A DNA stretch of 64,000 bases from positions 1-64,000 of the forward strand of contig NZ_PVZF01000011.1 of the NCBI RefSeq assembly GCF_003002055.1, read 5' to 3'. The notes under the pieces were generated by a model. That model did no database searches and was not told where the DNA came from. It saw only the letters and a program-made list of their open reading frames with translations. Made by a program: the position numbers and the translations under genes. This DNA comes from Kineococcus rhizosphaerae (GTDB lineage Bacteria; Actinomycetota; Actinomycetes; Actinomycetales; Kineococcaceae). Positions 15,788 to 24,866 of the stretch are shown in pieces. Every line of letters begins with the position of its first letter. The first letter of the stretch is position 1.

Positions 15788-16360
15788 TCAGCCTCCTGGG
15801 GTGGGCCACCCGCGCAGGGCGGCGTCGAGGACGTCGAGGGCCCGTTCCCAGGAGTCCTCGAGGTCGGGGGCGCGGTGCCCGAAGGCGCTGTGCAGGGCGG
15901 TGAAACCGTGCACGGTCGCGCCGAGGAACCGGACGGCGTGCACCTGCTCGGACTCCGGCAGCGCGTACCCGCGCAGGACGGCGAACGCCAGGTCGGCGTT
16001 GCGGCCCCCCGCGCGGACGGCGTCGGGCGAGGGTTCGGCCAGCGGGGCGCGGGCCGCCTCGTACCGGCCGGGGTGCTCGTGGGCGTAGGTGCGGTGGGCC
16101 CGGGCGTAGGCGGCGAGCGCGTCGCGTCCCTGCCGTCCCGCGAGGTCCGCGCCCACGCGGTCGGCGAGCTCGTCGAGGGCGAGCGCGGTGATGCCCGCGC
16201 TCAGGTCCGCGAGCCCGCCCACGTGGGCGTACAGGCTCGCGGGCCGGACGCCGAACCGCGCCGCGAGGGCCGACAGCGTGACCCCGGCGAACCCCGCCTC
16301 GTCGGCGAGCTCGGCGCCCGCGCGCACGAGCCGTGCCCGGTCCAGCCCGGCTCTCGGCAC
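15788..16360 (-). CDS. TetR family regulator (WHG-type C-terminal domain)
   Basis: 190 residues. TetR helix-turn-helix (VTLSALAARFGVRPASLYAH) with the ligand domain ending in the FLGATVHGFTAL segment typical of the WHG subfamily. GTG 16360 has GGGGAGG upstream. It is followed at once by the SGNH hydrolase gene, which it probably controls together with itself through the site at 16379-16418. Confidence 0.88.
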   Translation of the reverse strand: MPRAGLDRARLVRAGAELADEAGFAGVTLSALAARFGVRPASLYAHVGGLADLSAGITALALDELADRVGADLAGRQGRDALAAYARAHRTYAHEHPGRYEAARAPLAEPSPDAVRAGGRNADLAFAVLRGYALPESEQVHAVRFLGATVHGFTALHSAFGHRAPDLEDSWERALDVLDAALRGWPTPGG

Positions 16361-16378
16361 GACGACCTCCCCCCACGA

Positions 16379-16424
16379 TTCCTACTTCATGGAGGAGATT
16401 GCCTAATGGTCGTAGGAAACGTCA
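16379..16424 (-). promoter_or_regulatory. Promoter with inverted repeat before the TetR gene
   Basis: On the minus strand a TTGACG hexamer (16424-16419) is followed by a TTCCTAC...GTAGGAA inverted repeat (arms 16379-16385 and 16412-16418) that spans the expected -10 region. It would suit an autoregulatory TetR operator. Confidence 0.45.
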
Positions 16425-17351
16425 AGCCCAGGGCAGGGAGCTCCGCGTCGCCCAGTACGTCTCCGGCTGCTCGCAGTACCCGTCGGGCACCACGGCCGGG
16501 GGCCGGGCCGCGAGGTTCTGCTCCAGCTGCTGCGCCGTCACCGCCCCGCTCAGGACCACGTCCACGAACGGTTGGGCCAGGACCGCGCCGAGCGCGAACG
16601 CGTCCACCGTCTGCCCGTCGACCCGGGCCAGCGCCGCGATCGCCCGGTCCGACCCGTGGGCGGTCAGCCGGCCGTTGGCGACGCCCTCCTTGACCACGAC
16701 CAGCCACCCCTCGTCGTGCGCCTGCGCGAGGACGGGACCGACCGAGCGCTCCAGCAGGTTCCACGTCGCCTGCACGGCCGTGAACGGCCCGTCGAGCCCC
16801 AGCGCCTCCTCCAGGACGGCGCCCTGCGCCGGACCGCTCGTCGAGATCCCCACCCGCACACCGCTGTCCGCGAGGTCGCGCAGCGCGGCGAGCAGGGCCG
16901 CGTCCCGCAGCGCGGGGCTGTCCGGCGTCACCGAGTGGACCAGGTAGACGTCGGGCGGGCCGCCGAGCGCGTCCAGCGTCTCGGGCCACTGCCGCTCGAA
17001 CACCGCGGGGGAGTGGTCCTTGCGCTCGTGGACCGGCGCGTCCAGCGACCAGCCACCCACGTACTCGTACCCCCACTTCGACCCGATCGTCAGCTGCTCG
17101 CGGTGCCCCGGGTGGGCCGCGAGCCAGCTGCCGAGGAAACGCTCCGCGTAGCCGTAGGAGCGGGCCACGTCGACGTAGCGGATCCCCCGCTGCCACGCCA
17201 GGTCGAGCAGCTGGTGACAGCGCGCCTCGAGATCCTCGACGGATCGTGACGCCGCGAGGTCCTCCGACCGCCCCAGCGTGATGTACGCCGGCCGGCCGGC
17301 CGCGGCCAGCCCGAGCCCCAGCCGGTGCACCCAGGAAGTGGTGTTCGTCAC
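16422..17351 (-). CDS. Aldo/keto reductase
   Basis: 309 residues, (beta/alpha)8 aldo/keto reductase fold. Visible are the catalytic Asp and Tyr in YVDVARSYGYAE, Lys in GSKWGY, and His in YLVHSVTP. It reduces aldehydes or ketones with NADPH; substrate unknown. GTG 17351 is six bases after a TACGCT -10 box (17363-17358), so the mRNA looks leaderless. Divergent from zwf, which makes NADPH; the pairing may be functional but this is inference. Confidence 0.88.
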   Translation of the reverse strand: MTNTTSWVHRLGLGLAAAGRPAYITLGRSEDLAASRSVEDLEARCHQLLDLAWQRGIRYVDVARSYGYAERFLGSWLAAHPGHREQLTIGSKWGYEYVGGWSLDAPVHERKDHSPAVFERQWPETLDALGGPPDVYLVHSVTPDSPALRDAALLAALRDLADSGVRVGISTSGPAQGAVLEEALGLDGPFTAVQATWNLLERSVGPVLAQAHDEGWLVVVKEGVANGRLTAHGSDRAIAALARVDGQTVDAFALGAVLAQPFVDVVLSGAVTAQQLEQNLAARPPAVVPDGYCEQPETYWATRSSLPWA

Positions 17352-17418
17352 TCGCGTAGCGTAGGCACGGGGTGCTGAACGAGCACCCGCCCCGACCCCC
17401 CTGAGTTGGAGACGGACC

Positions 17419-18858
17419 ATGAACAACGCGCTGGGCGCCACCACGAGCGCCGGCCCCACCGTCTTCGTGGTGTACGGCGCCAGCGGTGACCTCGCCAAGC
17501 GTCTGGTCATGCCGGGCTTCGCGGCGCTCGCCGCGGCCGGCCTGCTGCCCGAGCAGTGGGTCCTCATCGGCTCCGGCCGCCGCGCCACCCCGGACGACAC
17601 CTACCGCCAGCACGTGCGCGACGGGCTCGCCGAGTTCGCCCGCGGCAAGAACGGCGTCACCGACGAGGTCATCGACTCGATCCTGCCCGGCCTGCGCTTC
17701 GCCGGCGGCGGGTTCACCGCCGACGACCCCGGCGAGCTCCTCGACGCGATCGCCGCCGCGAAGGACGAGCTCGGCCGGGACGCGCAGATCGTCCACTACC
17801 TCGCCCTGCCCCCCTCGACGTTCGAGGACTACACGAAGGCCATCGCCGCCCACGGCCTGGCCGAGGGGACCCGCGTCGTCTACGAGAAGCCCTACGGCAC
17901 CTCCCCGGAGTCCTTCGAGCACCTCGACCAGCTCGTGCTGTCGGTGTTCGACGAGCAGCAGGTGTTCCGCATCGACCACTTCCTGGGCAAGGAGGCCACC
18001 CAGCAGCTGCACGTCATCCGGTTCGCGAACCGGATGATCGAGCAGCTGTGGTCCAACGAGCACGTCGCCCAGGTCCAGATCGACGTCCCCGAGGTCCTCG
18101 GCGTCGACGACCGCGCCACGTTCTACGACGAGACCGGCGCCACCCTGGACATGCTCGTCACCCACCTGCTGCAGGTGGCCGCCGAGGTCGCCCTCGACCC
18201 GCCGGCGGACTGGACCTCCGACGCCCTGGCCCAGGCCCGCGAGGACGTCCTGGCCAAGTTCCGCCCCCTGGACCCCGCCGAGGTCGTCCTCGGGCAGGGC
18301 ACCGGGTACCGGGAGATCAAGGACGTGCGCGAGGGGTCGACGACCGACACGTTCGTCGCGGCCCGCGTGTGGGTCGACACCGAACGCTGGAGCGGGGTGC
18401 CGTTCGTCCTGCGCACGGGCAAGAAGCTCGCCGAGTCCCACCAGCACGTGACCCTGGTGTTCAAGCGGCCGCTGAACTCCCCGCAGAAGGACGACGAGGC
18501 CGCGCCCGAGACCTTGACGTTCACGTTGTCGGGCAACGGGTCCCTGTTCGCCGGAGTCACCGCCCGCCGCCCCGGCGTCTCCGACGACCTGGTCCCCGGC
18601 AAGCTGTACCTGGACCTGGCCGAACTGCCCAACGCCGAACCGCTGCCGCCGTACGCGGCGCTGCTGCGCGACGTCCTCATCGGCGACCGCGCGCTGTTCA
18701 CCACCTCCGCCGGGTTGCGCAGCGCGTGGCAGGTCGCGGCCCCGATGCTGGACCACCGCCCCGAGCTGCACCCGTACGAACCGGGCAGCTGGGGCCCGGT
18801 CGAGGCCGAGGAGATCGCCGCCCCCTACGGCTGGCTCACCGAACGCCCGCGCGGCTGA
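17419..18858 (+). CDS. zwf: Glucose-6-phosphate dehydrogenase
   Basis: 479 residues. Oxidises glucose 6-phosphate to 6-phosphogluconolactone with NADP, the first step of the oxidative pentose phosphate pathway. It has the GASGDLAKR nucleotide motif, EKPYG, the active-site signature RIDHFLGKE and a normal family length. GGAGA lies 9 nt before the ATG. No opcA, tal or pgl follows, so this copy stands outside the usual actinobacterial pentose phosphate cluster and may be a second isozyme. Confidence 0.96.
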   Translation: MNNALGATTSAGPTVFVVYGASGDLAKRLVMPGFAALAAAGLLPEQWVLIGSGRRATPDDTYRQHVRDGLAEFARGKNGVTDEVIDSILPGLRFAGGGFTADDPGELLDAIAAAKDELGRDAQIVHYLALPPSTFEDYTKAIAAHGLAEGTRVVYEKPYGTSPESFEHLDQLVLSVFDEQQVFRIDHFLGKEATQQLHVIRFANRMIEQLWSNEHVAQVQIDVPEVLGVDDRATFYDETGATLDMLVTHLLQVAAEVALDPPADWTSDALAQAREDVLAKFRPLDPAEVVLGQGTGYREIKDVREGSTTDTFVAARVWVDTERWSGVPFVLRTGKKLAESHQHVTLVFKRPLNSPQKDDEAAPETLTFTLSGNGSLFAGVTARRPGVSDDLVPGKLYLDLAELPNAEPLPPYAALLRDVLIGDRALFTTSAGLRSAWQVAAPMLDHRPELHPYEPGSWGPVEAEEIAAPYGWLTERPRG

Positions 18859-18872
18859 ACCCCGGGGAACCC

Positions 18873-19514
18873 GTGCGCCGTCGTCCCCCCGGACGGCGGC
18901 GCACGGTCGTCTTCGACCTCGACGGGACGCTGGTGCGCGGGGACTCGCTGGGGCGGTTCCTGGGCTCCTCGTGGCGGCGCGAACCGTGGCGGGCGGTCCT
19001 GGCCCTGGCGCTCTGCCCGGCCCTGCTGGTCTCCCGGACGCGCGGCGAACTCCTCGTCGTCGCGACGGCCACGGTGGGCCTCGGCCCGCGCGGCGTCGAC
19101 CGCCGGTGGCGCCGGCACGCCGTCCGGCACGCGCGGCGGCGGATCGGACCGGCCCTCGAACGTCTCGCCGCGCACGTCGCCGCCGGGGACCGGGTGGTCG
19201 TCGCCACGGCCTGCGCCGAACCCCTGGCCCGTCTCGTGCTCGCCGACCTCGACCTCACCGGCGTGGAACTCGTCGCGAGCCCCTACGCGCACCGGCGGTG
19301 GCTGCCCCCGCGGGCGACGGCGATCCGCGGCGAGCTGAAGGTCGAGGCGCTGCGCGCTCACGGGGTCGACCTGCCCGTCGACGACGCCTACTCCGACAGC
19401 CTGCTCGACCTGCCGCTGCTGCGGGCCGCACGGACCGCGCACCTCGTCGCGGGCCGGGACCTGACCCGCCTGCGGCGGGTCCTGGGTGACGTCGAGGTGC
19501 TGGAAACCCGTTGA
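18873..19514 (+). CDS. HAD family hydrolase (phosphoserine phosphatase-like, HAD-IB)
   Basis: 213 residues. Motif I is VVFDLDGTLVRGDS (nucleophile Asp), motif II the Thr in VVVATAC, and motif III/IV the Lys in ELKVEALR plus YSDSLLDLPLL. The arrangement is that of HAD-IB small-molecule phosphatases. GTG 18873 lies 14 nt after the zwf stop. Its stop overlaps the TTG start of the next gene (TTGA), so it is likely in the zwf transcript. Confidence 0.85.
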   Translation: MRRRPPGRRRTVVFDLDGTLVRGDSLGRFLGSSWRREPWRAVLALALCPALLVSRTRGELLVVATATVGLGPRGVDRRWRRHAVRHARRRIGPALERLAAHVAAGDRVVVATACAEPLARLVLADLDLTGVELVASPYAHRRWLPPRATAIRGELKVEALRAHGVDLPVDDAYSDSLLDLPLLRAARTAHLVAGRDLTRLRRVLGDVEVLETR

Positions 19515-20131
19515 AGGCCCCCGGGCCGGACGGGATCGTCGTCCCCGTGCTGTTCCACGCCTCGGGGTCGAGCTGCGCGGGCAAGACGACGGTGCTGCCC
19601 GCGCTGCGGCGGTTGCCGTCCCTCGCCGTCCACGACGCCGACGAGCTCGGCGTCCCCAGCGACGCGGACACGGCCTGGCGGCAGTCGTCCCTCGAACGCT
19701 GGGTGCGGTTCGCGCTGGAACGGCAGGCCGAGGGCGTCGACCTGCTGCTGGCCGGGCAGTCCCCGCTGGGGGAACTGCTCGCCTGCCCGTCGGCGCCGCG
19801 GCTCGACGGTCTCGCGGTCTGCCTGCTCGACGTCGAGGACGACGTCCGCCTCGCCCGGCTGCGGGCCCGCGACGGCGACCGGTGGGACGCGGCGGCCCTC
19901 GACGCCTTCGTGGGCTGGGGCCGCTGGCACCGCGCGCACGCCGCCGACCCGCGGCACCACCCCGAGGTCGTCACGACGGGCGGGTGGGCGCCGATGCGCT
20001 GGGACCGGTGGTCGGACTGGACGGCGGGCGACCCGCGGTGGGCCGTCGAGACCCTCGACACGACCCGCACCGGCCCGGACGCCGTCGCCGGCCGGCTGGC
20101 GGGGTGGGTCACCCGGCGGCGGGGACGCTGA
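19511..20131 (+). CDS. P-loop NTPase / kinase-like protein
   Basis: 206 residues. A Walker A motif GSSCAGKTT sits near residue 20, followed by an Asp-rich strand (VHDADELG) and DVEDDVRLARLRARDGDRW, a region like the lid of small-molecule kinases. The TTG start at 19511 overlaps the HAD stop. Phosphotransferase activity is inferred only from the loop. Confidence 0.65.
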   Translation: MKAPGPDGIVVPVLFHASGSSCAGKTTVLPALRRLPSLAVHDADELGVPSDADTAWRQSSLERWVRFALERQAEGVDLLLAGQSPLGELLACPSAPRLDGLAVCLLDVEDDVRLARLRARDGDRWDAAALDAFVGWGRWHRAHAADPRHHPEVVTTGGWAPMRWDRWSDWTAGDPRWAVETLDTTRTGPDAVAGRLAGWVTRRRGR

Positions 20132-20185
20132 GACGGCGCTCGTGTCGCCTGCGCGTGGTGGCGCCGGACGGGCCAGAGTGGGGCC

Positions 20186-20428
20186 ATGTCGGACGACCTG
20201 CTCGCCAACCCGGGCAACTTCCCCGAGCTCATGCTGCTGCCGCACCTCGACGACGAGTGGACCGAGGTCCGGCTCGGGCGGCGCAGCGACGGCGCCTGGG
20301 AGGTCTACGTGACCATCCGCGTCGACGACGGCTACCGCAGCGAGGCCGCGGCGCAGGCCGTCGCCGACCACTACCGGGAGAACCTCGAGGCGTACGTGGA
20401 GCAGCGGCGCCGCAAGCGGCTGCGCTGA
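20186..20428 (+). CDS. Small hypothetical protein
   Basis: 80 residues, acidic then basic (ends EAYVEQRRRKRLR). A short strand pattern (WEVYVTIRVDDGYRSE) is seen, with no membrane segment. ATG 20186 is six bases after a CAGAGT box, the weak form of the leaderless promoter pattern seen elsewhere in the window. No family recognised. Confidence 0.65.
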   Translation: MSDDLLANPGNFPELMLLPHLDDEWTEVRLGRRSDGAWEVYVTIRVDDGYRSEAAAQAVADHYRENLEAYVEQRRRKRLR

Positions 20429-20450
20429 CCGGGCCTGCGGCGCGGCCCGG
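20429..20450. terminator. GC-rich hairpin between convergent genes
   Basis: CCGGGCC and GGCCCGG form a 7-bp stem with an 8-nt loop just after the stop at 20428 and before the convergent stop at 20463. No T-run. Confidence 0.45.
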
Positions 20451-20462
20451 ACCGTGGCGCGG

Positions 20463-21107
20463 TCAGGCGACCTCGCGCGCGCCCCGGTCGAGCACGGGGG
20501 CGTCGGACCCCCCGGCGGGCAGCGCCTGCGGCGCGGTCTGGGCGGCGGTCTGCGCGGGGGCCGGGGCCGGGGCGGGGTGGAAACCGGCGACGGGACCGTT
20601 GGGCTGCTCGAAGACCTGGACCACCCACAGGCGGCCGTCCTGGGACCGGACGGCGCCGAAACCGGCGACGCCGACCTCCGGGCGCAGGATGTTCGCGCGG
20701 TGGCCCGGGGAGTTCATGAACGCGCTCTGCAGCTGGTCGGCGTCCGCGCCGACGCCGACGTTCTCGGCGACGAGGGACCAGCCGTTCAGCTGCCGGGACA
20801 GGTCGGGGTTGTGCTTGAGCTGCGCGTCGCCGGCCATCCGGAACGCCCAGTCGCTGGCGACGCGGTTGGCGTCGTCGGACAGGCCCAGGGCGGGCAGGCC
20901 GTTCTGGACGCGGGCGGCGTTGACGAGTTCGTAGGCGTGCCAGGCCTGCGCGCCGTCACCGACCAGGGACTGCGGGTCGGCCTGCGCCGCACCGGATCCG
21001 GTGACCACACCGGCGGCGGCGGCAGCGACGGCGACGGCGCCGAGGACGCGACGCCGGACGGTGGTGCGGGCAGCGGTGCGGGCGGGGGTACGGGCGGGGG
21101 TGGCCAC
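20463..21107 (-). CDS. Secreted CAP/SCP-domain protein
   Basis: 214 residues with a basic N-terminus (many R-T/A repeats) and a signal peptide (VLGAVAVAAAAAGVVTGSGA, cleavage near AQA-D). The CAP domain follows: AYELVNAARVQNGLPALGL, NVGVGADADQLQ, FMNSPGHRANIL and WVVQVFEQ. A Pro/Ala-rich tail ends it. Bacterial CAP proteins are exported and poorly understood. GTG 21107 has GGAGGA upstream. Confidence 0.88.
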   Translation of the reverse strand: MATPARTPARTAARTTVRRRVLGAVAVAAAAAGVVTGSGAAQADPQSLVGDGAQAWHAYELVNAARVQNGLPALGLSDDANRVASDWAFRMAGDAQLKHNPDLSRQLNGWSLVAENVGVGADADQLQSAFMNSPGHRANILRPEVGVAGFGAVRSQDGRLWVVQVFEQPNGPVAGFHPAPAPAPAQTAAQTAPQALPAGGSDAPVLDRGAREVA

Positions 21108-21238
21108 GGGGTCCTCCGGGGGGCGAGGGCGTTCGGGGGGCGTTGGTGCTCCCCCACTGCCTCGACCCCCGGGGCCGGTTCCTGTAGCCCGAACGAGCGA
21201 CGAGTCGTGACGCCCCGTCGATTCCGCTCCCTCGGCGG

Positions 21239-22120
21239 TCAGCCCGCCGGCGTCGTGAGCACCGGTTCCCGGGCCTCCTCGACGGGGCCCCGAGCCGCCG
21301 TCCAGGTCGCTCCGGCGCTGGCCGCGACGACCAGGACGACCCCGACCCCGCCGAGGACCGTCATGCCCTGCCCGAGCAGCACCCACCCCGCGAGGGAGGC
21401 GATGACCGGTTCCAGGCTGAGCAGGACCCCGAACGTCCGCTGCGGCAACCGGCGCAGCGCGGCGAGTTCGAGGGAGTACGGCACCACCGAGGCGAGCACG
21501 GCCGTCCCCAGCGCCAGCAGCAGCCCGTGGGGGGTCGAGACCGCGTGCAGCGCACCGCTCGCGCCGAAGGGGACGAGCGCGAGCGCCCCCACGGCCGTCG
21601 CCACGGCCAGCCCCCCGTGACCCTCCGTGACCCGCCCCACGCGGGCGCTGGCCAGGATGTACGCCGCCCAGCAGGCCCCGGCCAGCAGGGCGAACGTCAC
21701 GCCGACGGGGTCCAGCGAGCCGCCGTGGTGCTCGCCGGTGAGGCCGAGGACGACGACGCCGACGAGCGCGAGCCCCACCCACACCAGGTCGCGGGCACGG
21801 CGGCTGAGGACGGCCGACAGGGTCAGCGGGCCGAGGAACTCGATGGTGACGGCGGTCCCGAGGTCGATGCGCGACAGGGCCGTGTAGAAGCAGCCGTTCA
21901 TCGCGCCCAGGCTCAGCCCCAGCACCAGGGCGGCGCGCCACTGCACCCGCGTCCACGCCCGCACCCGCGGTCGCACCAGGAGCAGGAGCACGAGCGCGGC
22001 CAGACCCAGCCGCAGCAGGGTCGTCCCGGTGCTGCCGCCGAGGGCGAAGAGGTGGACGGCGAGCGCGGCGCCGAACTGCAACGAGGTGCAGGAGCCGATG
22101 ACGAGGAGGATCGAACCCAC
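21239..22120 (-). CDS. EamA family (RhtA-like) exporter
   Basis: 293 residues with ten predicted membrane helices in two EamA repeats, the size and layout of RhtA-type amino-acid or metabolite exporters in the drug/metabolite transporter superfamily (e.g. AMNGCFYTALSRIDLGTAVT and YSLELAALRRLPQRTFGVLL). GTG 22120 follows CAGACT plus six bases. Divergent from a LysR gene, its likely regulator. Substrate unknown. Confidence 0.85.
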   Translation of the reverse strand: MGSILLVIGSCTSLQFGAALAVHLFALGGSTGTTLLRLGLAALVLLLLVRPRVRAWTRVQWRAALVLGLSLGAMNGCFYTALSRIDLGTAVTIEFLGPLTLSAVLSRRARDLVWVGLALVGVVVLGLTGEHHGGSLDPVGVTFALLAGACWAAYILASARVGRVTEGHGGLAVATAVGALALVPFGASGALHAVSTPHGLLLALGTAVLASVVPYSLELAALRRLPQRTFGVLLSLEPVIASLAGWVLLGQGMTVLGGVGVVLVVAASAGATWTAARGPVEEAREPVLTTPAG

Positions 22121-22205
22121 CCCACCAGTCTGCGCCCGGGAAACGTCCTGTCCAGCGAACGTCTCCGAGCAGTACCGTTCAGTTCTCCTGACGGATCGAG
22201 GGGTC

Positions 22206-23114
22206 GTGCTGGACGTCCACCGCCTGCGACTGCTGCGCGAGCTGCACCGCCGCGGCACCCTCGCGGCCGTCGCCGCGGCCCTGAGCTACAGCCCCTCCGC
22301 CGTCTCGCAGCAGCTGTCCCAGCTGGAGGCCGAAGCCGGCGTCCCCCTCCTGGAGAAGCTCGGCCGCGGGGTCGTGCTGACGCCCGCCGCGCGGCTCCTC
22401 GTCGAGCACGCCGACGTCGTCCTCGCCCAGCTCGAACAGGCCGAGGCCGACCTCGCGGCCCTGGCCGGGGAGGCCGTGGGGACGCTGCGGGTCGCGAGCT
22501 TCCAGACCGTCCTGTTCGCCCTCGTCCCGGACGCGCTGACGGCGCTCGCCGCCGCGCACCCGGCCCTGCGCGTCGTCATCGACCACCGCGAGGTCGAACC
22601 GGCGTTCTCGGCGCTGGCCGCCCGCGACGTCGACCTGGTGCTGGGCGAGGAGTACCCCGACGCCCCGCACCCGCGGTCGGCCTCGGTCCACGAGGAGGAC
22701 CTCGTCCACGACGAGCTGCGGGTCGCGGTGCCCCTGACGGGACCCTGGGCCGGGGCACGGGCGCTGGAGGACCTCGCGGGGGCGCCGTGGGTCCTCGAAC
22801 CCGTCGGCACCGACCCGGGGCGCTGGGCGCTGGCGCGCTGCCGGCGGGCGGGTTTCGAACCGGACGTGCGCGTGCAGACGCCGGACGCGCTGCTGCACGT
22901 GCACCTCGTCGAGACCGGTCACGCGGTCGCGCTGCTGCCGGACCTCTCGCACGCCGGTCGCGCGCCGCGCGTGCGGGTGATCGACCTGCCCGAGCACCCG
23001 GCCCGCCGGTTGTTCACGGGCGTGCGCCGCGGGGCGGCGGACCGGCCCGCGGTGCGGGCGTTCCGCAGCGCGCTGCGGCAGGTGGCGCAGGAGGTCTCCC
23101 GACCCCGGGCGTGA
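22206..23114 (+). CDS. LysR family transcriptional regulator
   Basis: 302 residues. N-terminal winged helix (LHRRGTLAAVAAALSYSPSA, then VSQQLSQLEAEAGVPLLEKL) and a periplasmic-binding-type effector domain (about 90-300). GTG 22206 places the helix-turn-helix at the normal distance. Divergent from the EamA exporter with 85 bp between; LysR proteins usually control such a neighbour. Confidence 0.88.
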   Translation: MLDVHRLRLLRELHRRGTLAAVAAALSYSPSAVSQQLSQLEAEAGVPLLEKLGRGVVLTPAARLLVEHADVVLAQLEQAEADLAALAGEAVGTLRVASFQTVLFALVPDALTALAAAHPALRVVIDHREVEPAFSALAARDVDLVLGEEYPDAPHPRSASVHEEDLVHDELRVAVPLTGPWAGARALEDLAGAPWVLEPVGTDPGRWALARCRRAGFEPDVRVQTPDALLHVHLVETGHAVALLPDLSHAGRAPRVRVIDLPEHPARRLFTGVRRGAADRPAVRAFRSALRQVAQEVSRPRA

Positions 23115-23128
23115 CGGTCCGGTGAGGG

Positions 23129-24289
23129 TCAGCCGGGCAGCGTGACGAGCCCGGCGACGGCGACGACGTAGAGGACGAGGACGACGAGGGAGTCCACGCC
23201 CATCCCCAGCACGCGCCGGGTGGGTCGGAAGATCAACCCCACCACGTAGACGACGGTCAGCAGGATCCCGACGGCCGTGAGGTAGATGTCGCTGGACTGC
23301 GCCTGCGGCAGCACGGCCTGCCCCGAGACGAGGCTCGCGAGGAGGAACAGCACGGGGAGGAACGCGTTGCCGCCGAAGATGTCGCTGACGGCGAGCTGGT
23401 GGTCGCCGTTGCGCACCGACGTGAGCCCGGTGGACAGCTCCGGCAGCGACGTCGCCGCAGCCAGGACCGTCGCCCCGAACAGCACCCCGGACAAGCCGAC
23501 GTGCCCGGCGATCCGGTCACCGCTGCGTTCGAGGACCACTCCGGCGACGAGGGTGACGAGGGCGGCGACGGCGAACACGACCGCGGCGCGCGCGGTGCTC
23601 GTGCCCTTCGACGTCGCCGCCCGTTCCTTCGTGGTGCGGCTGTGACCCTTCGGGGGTCCCTGGTTGTCTGGGGCCTCGCCGGACTCCTGCCACGGCAGCC
23701 CGCGCCCGGCGCGGCCCAGGAGCACCAGGCCGACCACCCACAGCACGGCGATGAGCAGGCCACCGGGCGCGACGCGGGCCACGACCAGGTCGCGCGGCAG
23801 CTGGGTGCCGGCGATGACGACCCCCAGCACGGCGATCACCACGGCCCCCTCCAGCACGAGCCCGAGCGAGGCCGCCCGGTGCGTGAGCGGCCGTCCGCCG
23901 CGGGTCCCGAACGCGTCGAGCGCGACGAGGACGACGGTCTGGATGGCGATGCCGCCCAGGACGTTCCCCGTGGCGACGCCCACGTCCCCGCTCGCGGCGG
24001 CGCTGACGGTGATGGCGATCTCGGGCAGGTTCGTCGCGACGGCGAGCAGGACGGTCCCGCCGAGGGCGGCCCCGAGGTGCAGCCGCTCGGCGAGGACGTC
24101 GGTCTGGTCGGACAGCTGGACACCGGCGACCCAGATCGCGGCGGCGGCGACGGCGAACACGAGCAGCAGCCACGGCAGGGACAGGGAGGCCAGGGACACG
24201 GGGTTCTCCTCCACCGGCGGGTTCTCGGACGCACTGCGGCGCAACCGGCCCGCGACCGGGGGTGCGTGCTCGTGCTCTGACGGTTCCAT
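23129..24289 (-). CDS. Calcium/cation antiporter (CaCA) family protein
   Basis: 386 residues, about ten helices in two halves around a charged cytoplasmic loop (about 205-235). Alpha repeats: ATNLPEIAITVSAAASGD followed by GNVLGGIA, and AATSLPELSTGLTSVRNGD followed by SDIFGGNAF. The ion-binding Glu of each LPE is present. Exchanges Ca or a similar cation against Na or H across the membrane. The residues between the repeats differ from E. coli YrbG, so ion choice is open. Confidence 0.85.
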   Translation of the reverse strand: MEPSEHEHAPPVAGRLRRSASENPPVEENPVSLASLSLPWLLLVFAVAAAAIWVAGVQLSDQTDVLAERLHLGAALGGTVLLAVATNLPEIAITVSAAASGDVGVATGNVLGGIAIQTVVLVALDAFGTRGGRPLTHRAASLGLVLEGAVVIAVLGVVIAGTQLPRDLVVARVAPGGLLIAVLWVVGLVLLGRAGRGLPWQESGEAPDNQGPPKGHSRTTKERAATSKGTSTARAAVVFAVAALVTLVAGVVLERSGDRIAGHVGLSGVLFGATVLAAATSLPELSTGLTSVRNGDHQLAVSDIFGGNAFLPVLFLLASLVSGQAVLPQAQSSDIYLTAVGILLTVVYVVGLIFRPTRRVLGMGVDSLVVLVLYVVAVAGLVTLPG

Positions 24290-24345
24290 GCTGGACCCTC
24301 GTTACCGGTTCCGCCAGATTTGCACGACGTCAACCGTTGGGGGGG

Positions 24346-24813
24346 TCAGACCTCGGGGTTCGGCGGGAGGTCGCCGGAGGCGACGAGGGTCTCCACCGCG
24401 CGGGCGAAGGCCGTCATGCCGAGTTCGATGGACCGGCGTCGGCGTGGCGTCACGTGCGCGAGCACCGTGGCGATCTCGTCCTCCCGGCGCCGCATCACGG
24501 CAGCGACCAGTTCCTCGCCCCGCGCGGTCGCGCCCAGCAGCACCTCGCGCCGGTTCTCCGCGTTCTCGGTGCGCACGGCCCAGCCGCCGGCGACGAGCCG
24601 GTCGGCGAGCCGGGTGAAGCTCGACGGGTGGACGCCGACCTGGTCGGCCAGCGAACCGCTGCGCGTCGGGCCGTCCGTGACGACGAGGACCAGGACGCGG
24701 TACTGGGTCAGGGTGACGTGCTCGAGGGCGTCGGCCAGGGACCGCACCGCGATCCCGACGAGAGCCCGGGCCGCGTCCGCCGTCGCCCGCGGACTGCCGT
24801 CGGTGTCGGTCAC
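24346..24813 (-). CDS. MarR family transcriptional regulator
   Basis: 155 residues with the MarR winged helix: TLTQYRVLVLVVTDGPTRSG, VHPSSFTRLADRLVAGGWAV, then the wing with RREVLL. GTG 24813 is six bases after TACGAT (24825-24820), pointing to a leaderless mRNA. It lies downstream of ribD on the same strand with a gap of 53 bp; its target is not evident. Confidence 0.85.
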   Translation of the reverse strand: MTDTDGSPRATADAARALVGIAVRSLADALEHVTLTQYRVLVLVVTDGPTRSGSLADQVGVHPSSFTRLADRLVAGGWAVRTENAENRREVLLGATARGEELVAAVMRRREDEIATVLAHVTPRRRRSIELGMTAFARAVETLVASGDLPPNPEV

Positions 24814-24866
24814 CGGATCATCGTAGGCGGGGGCCCGTCGGGGACCGGGGCGCCCGCGGGCGGCGG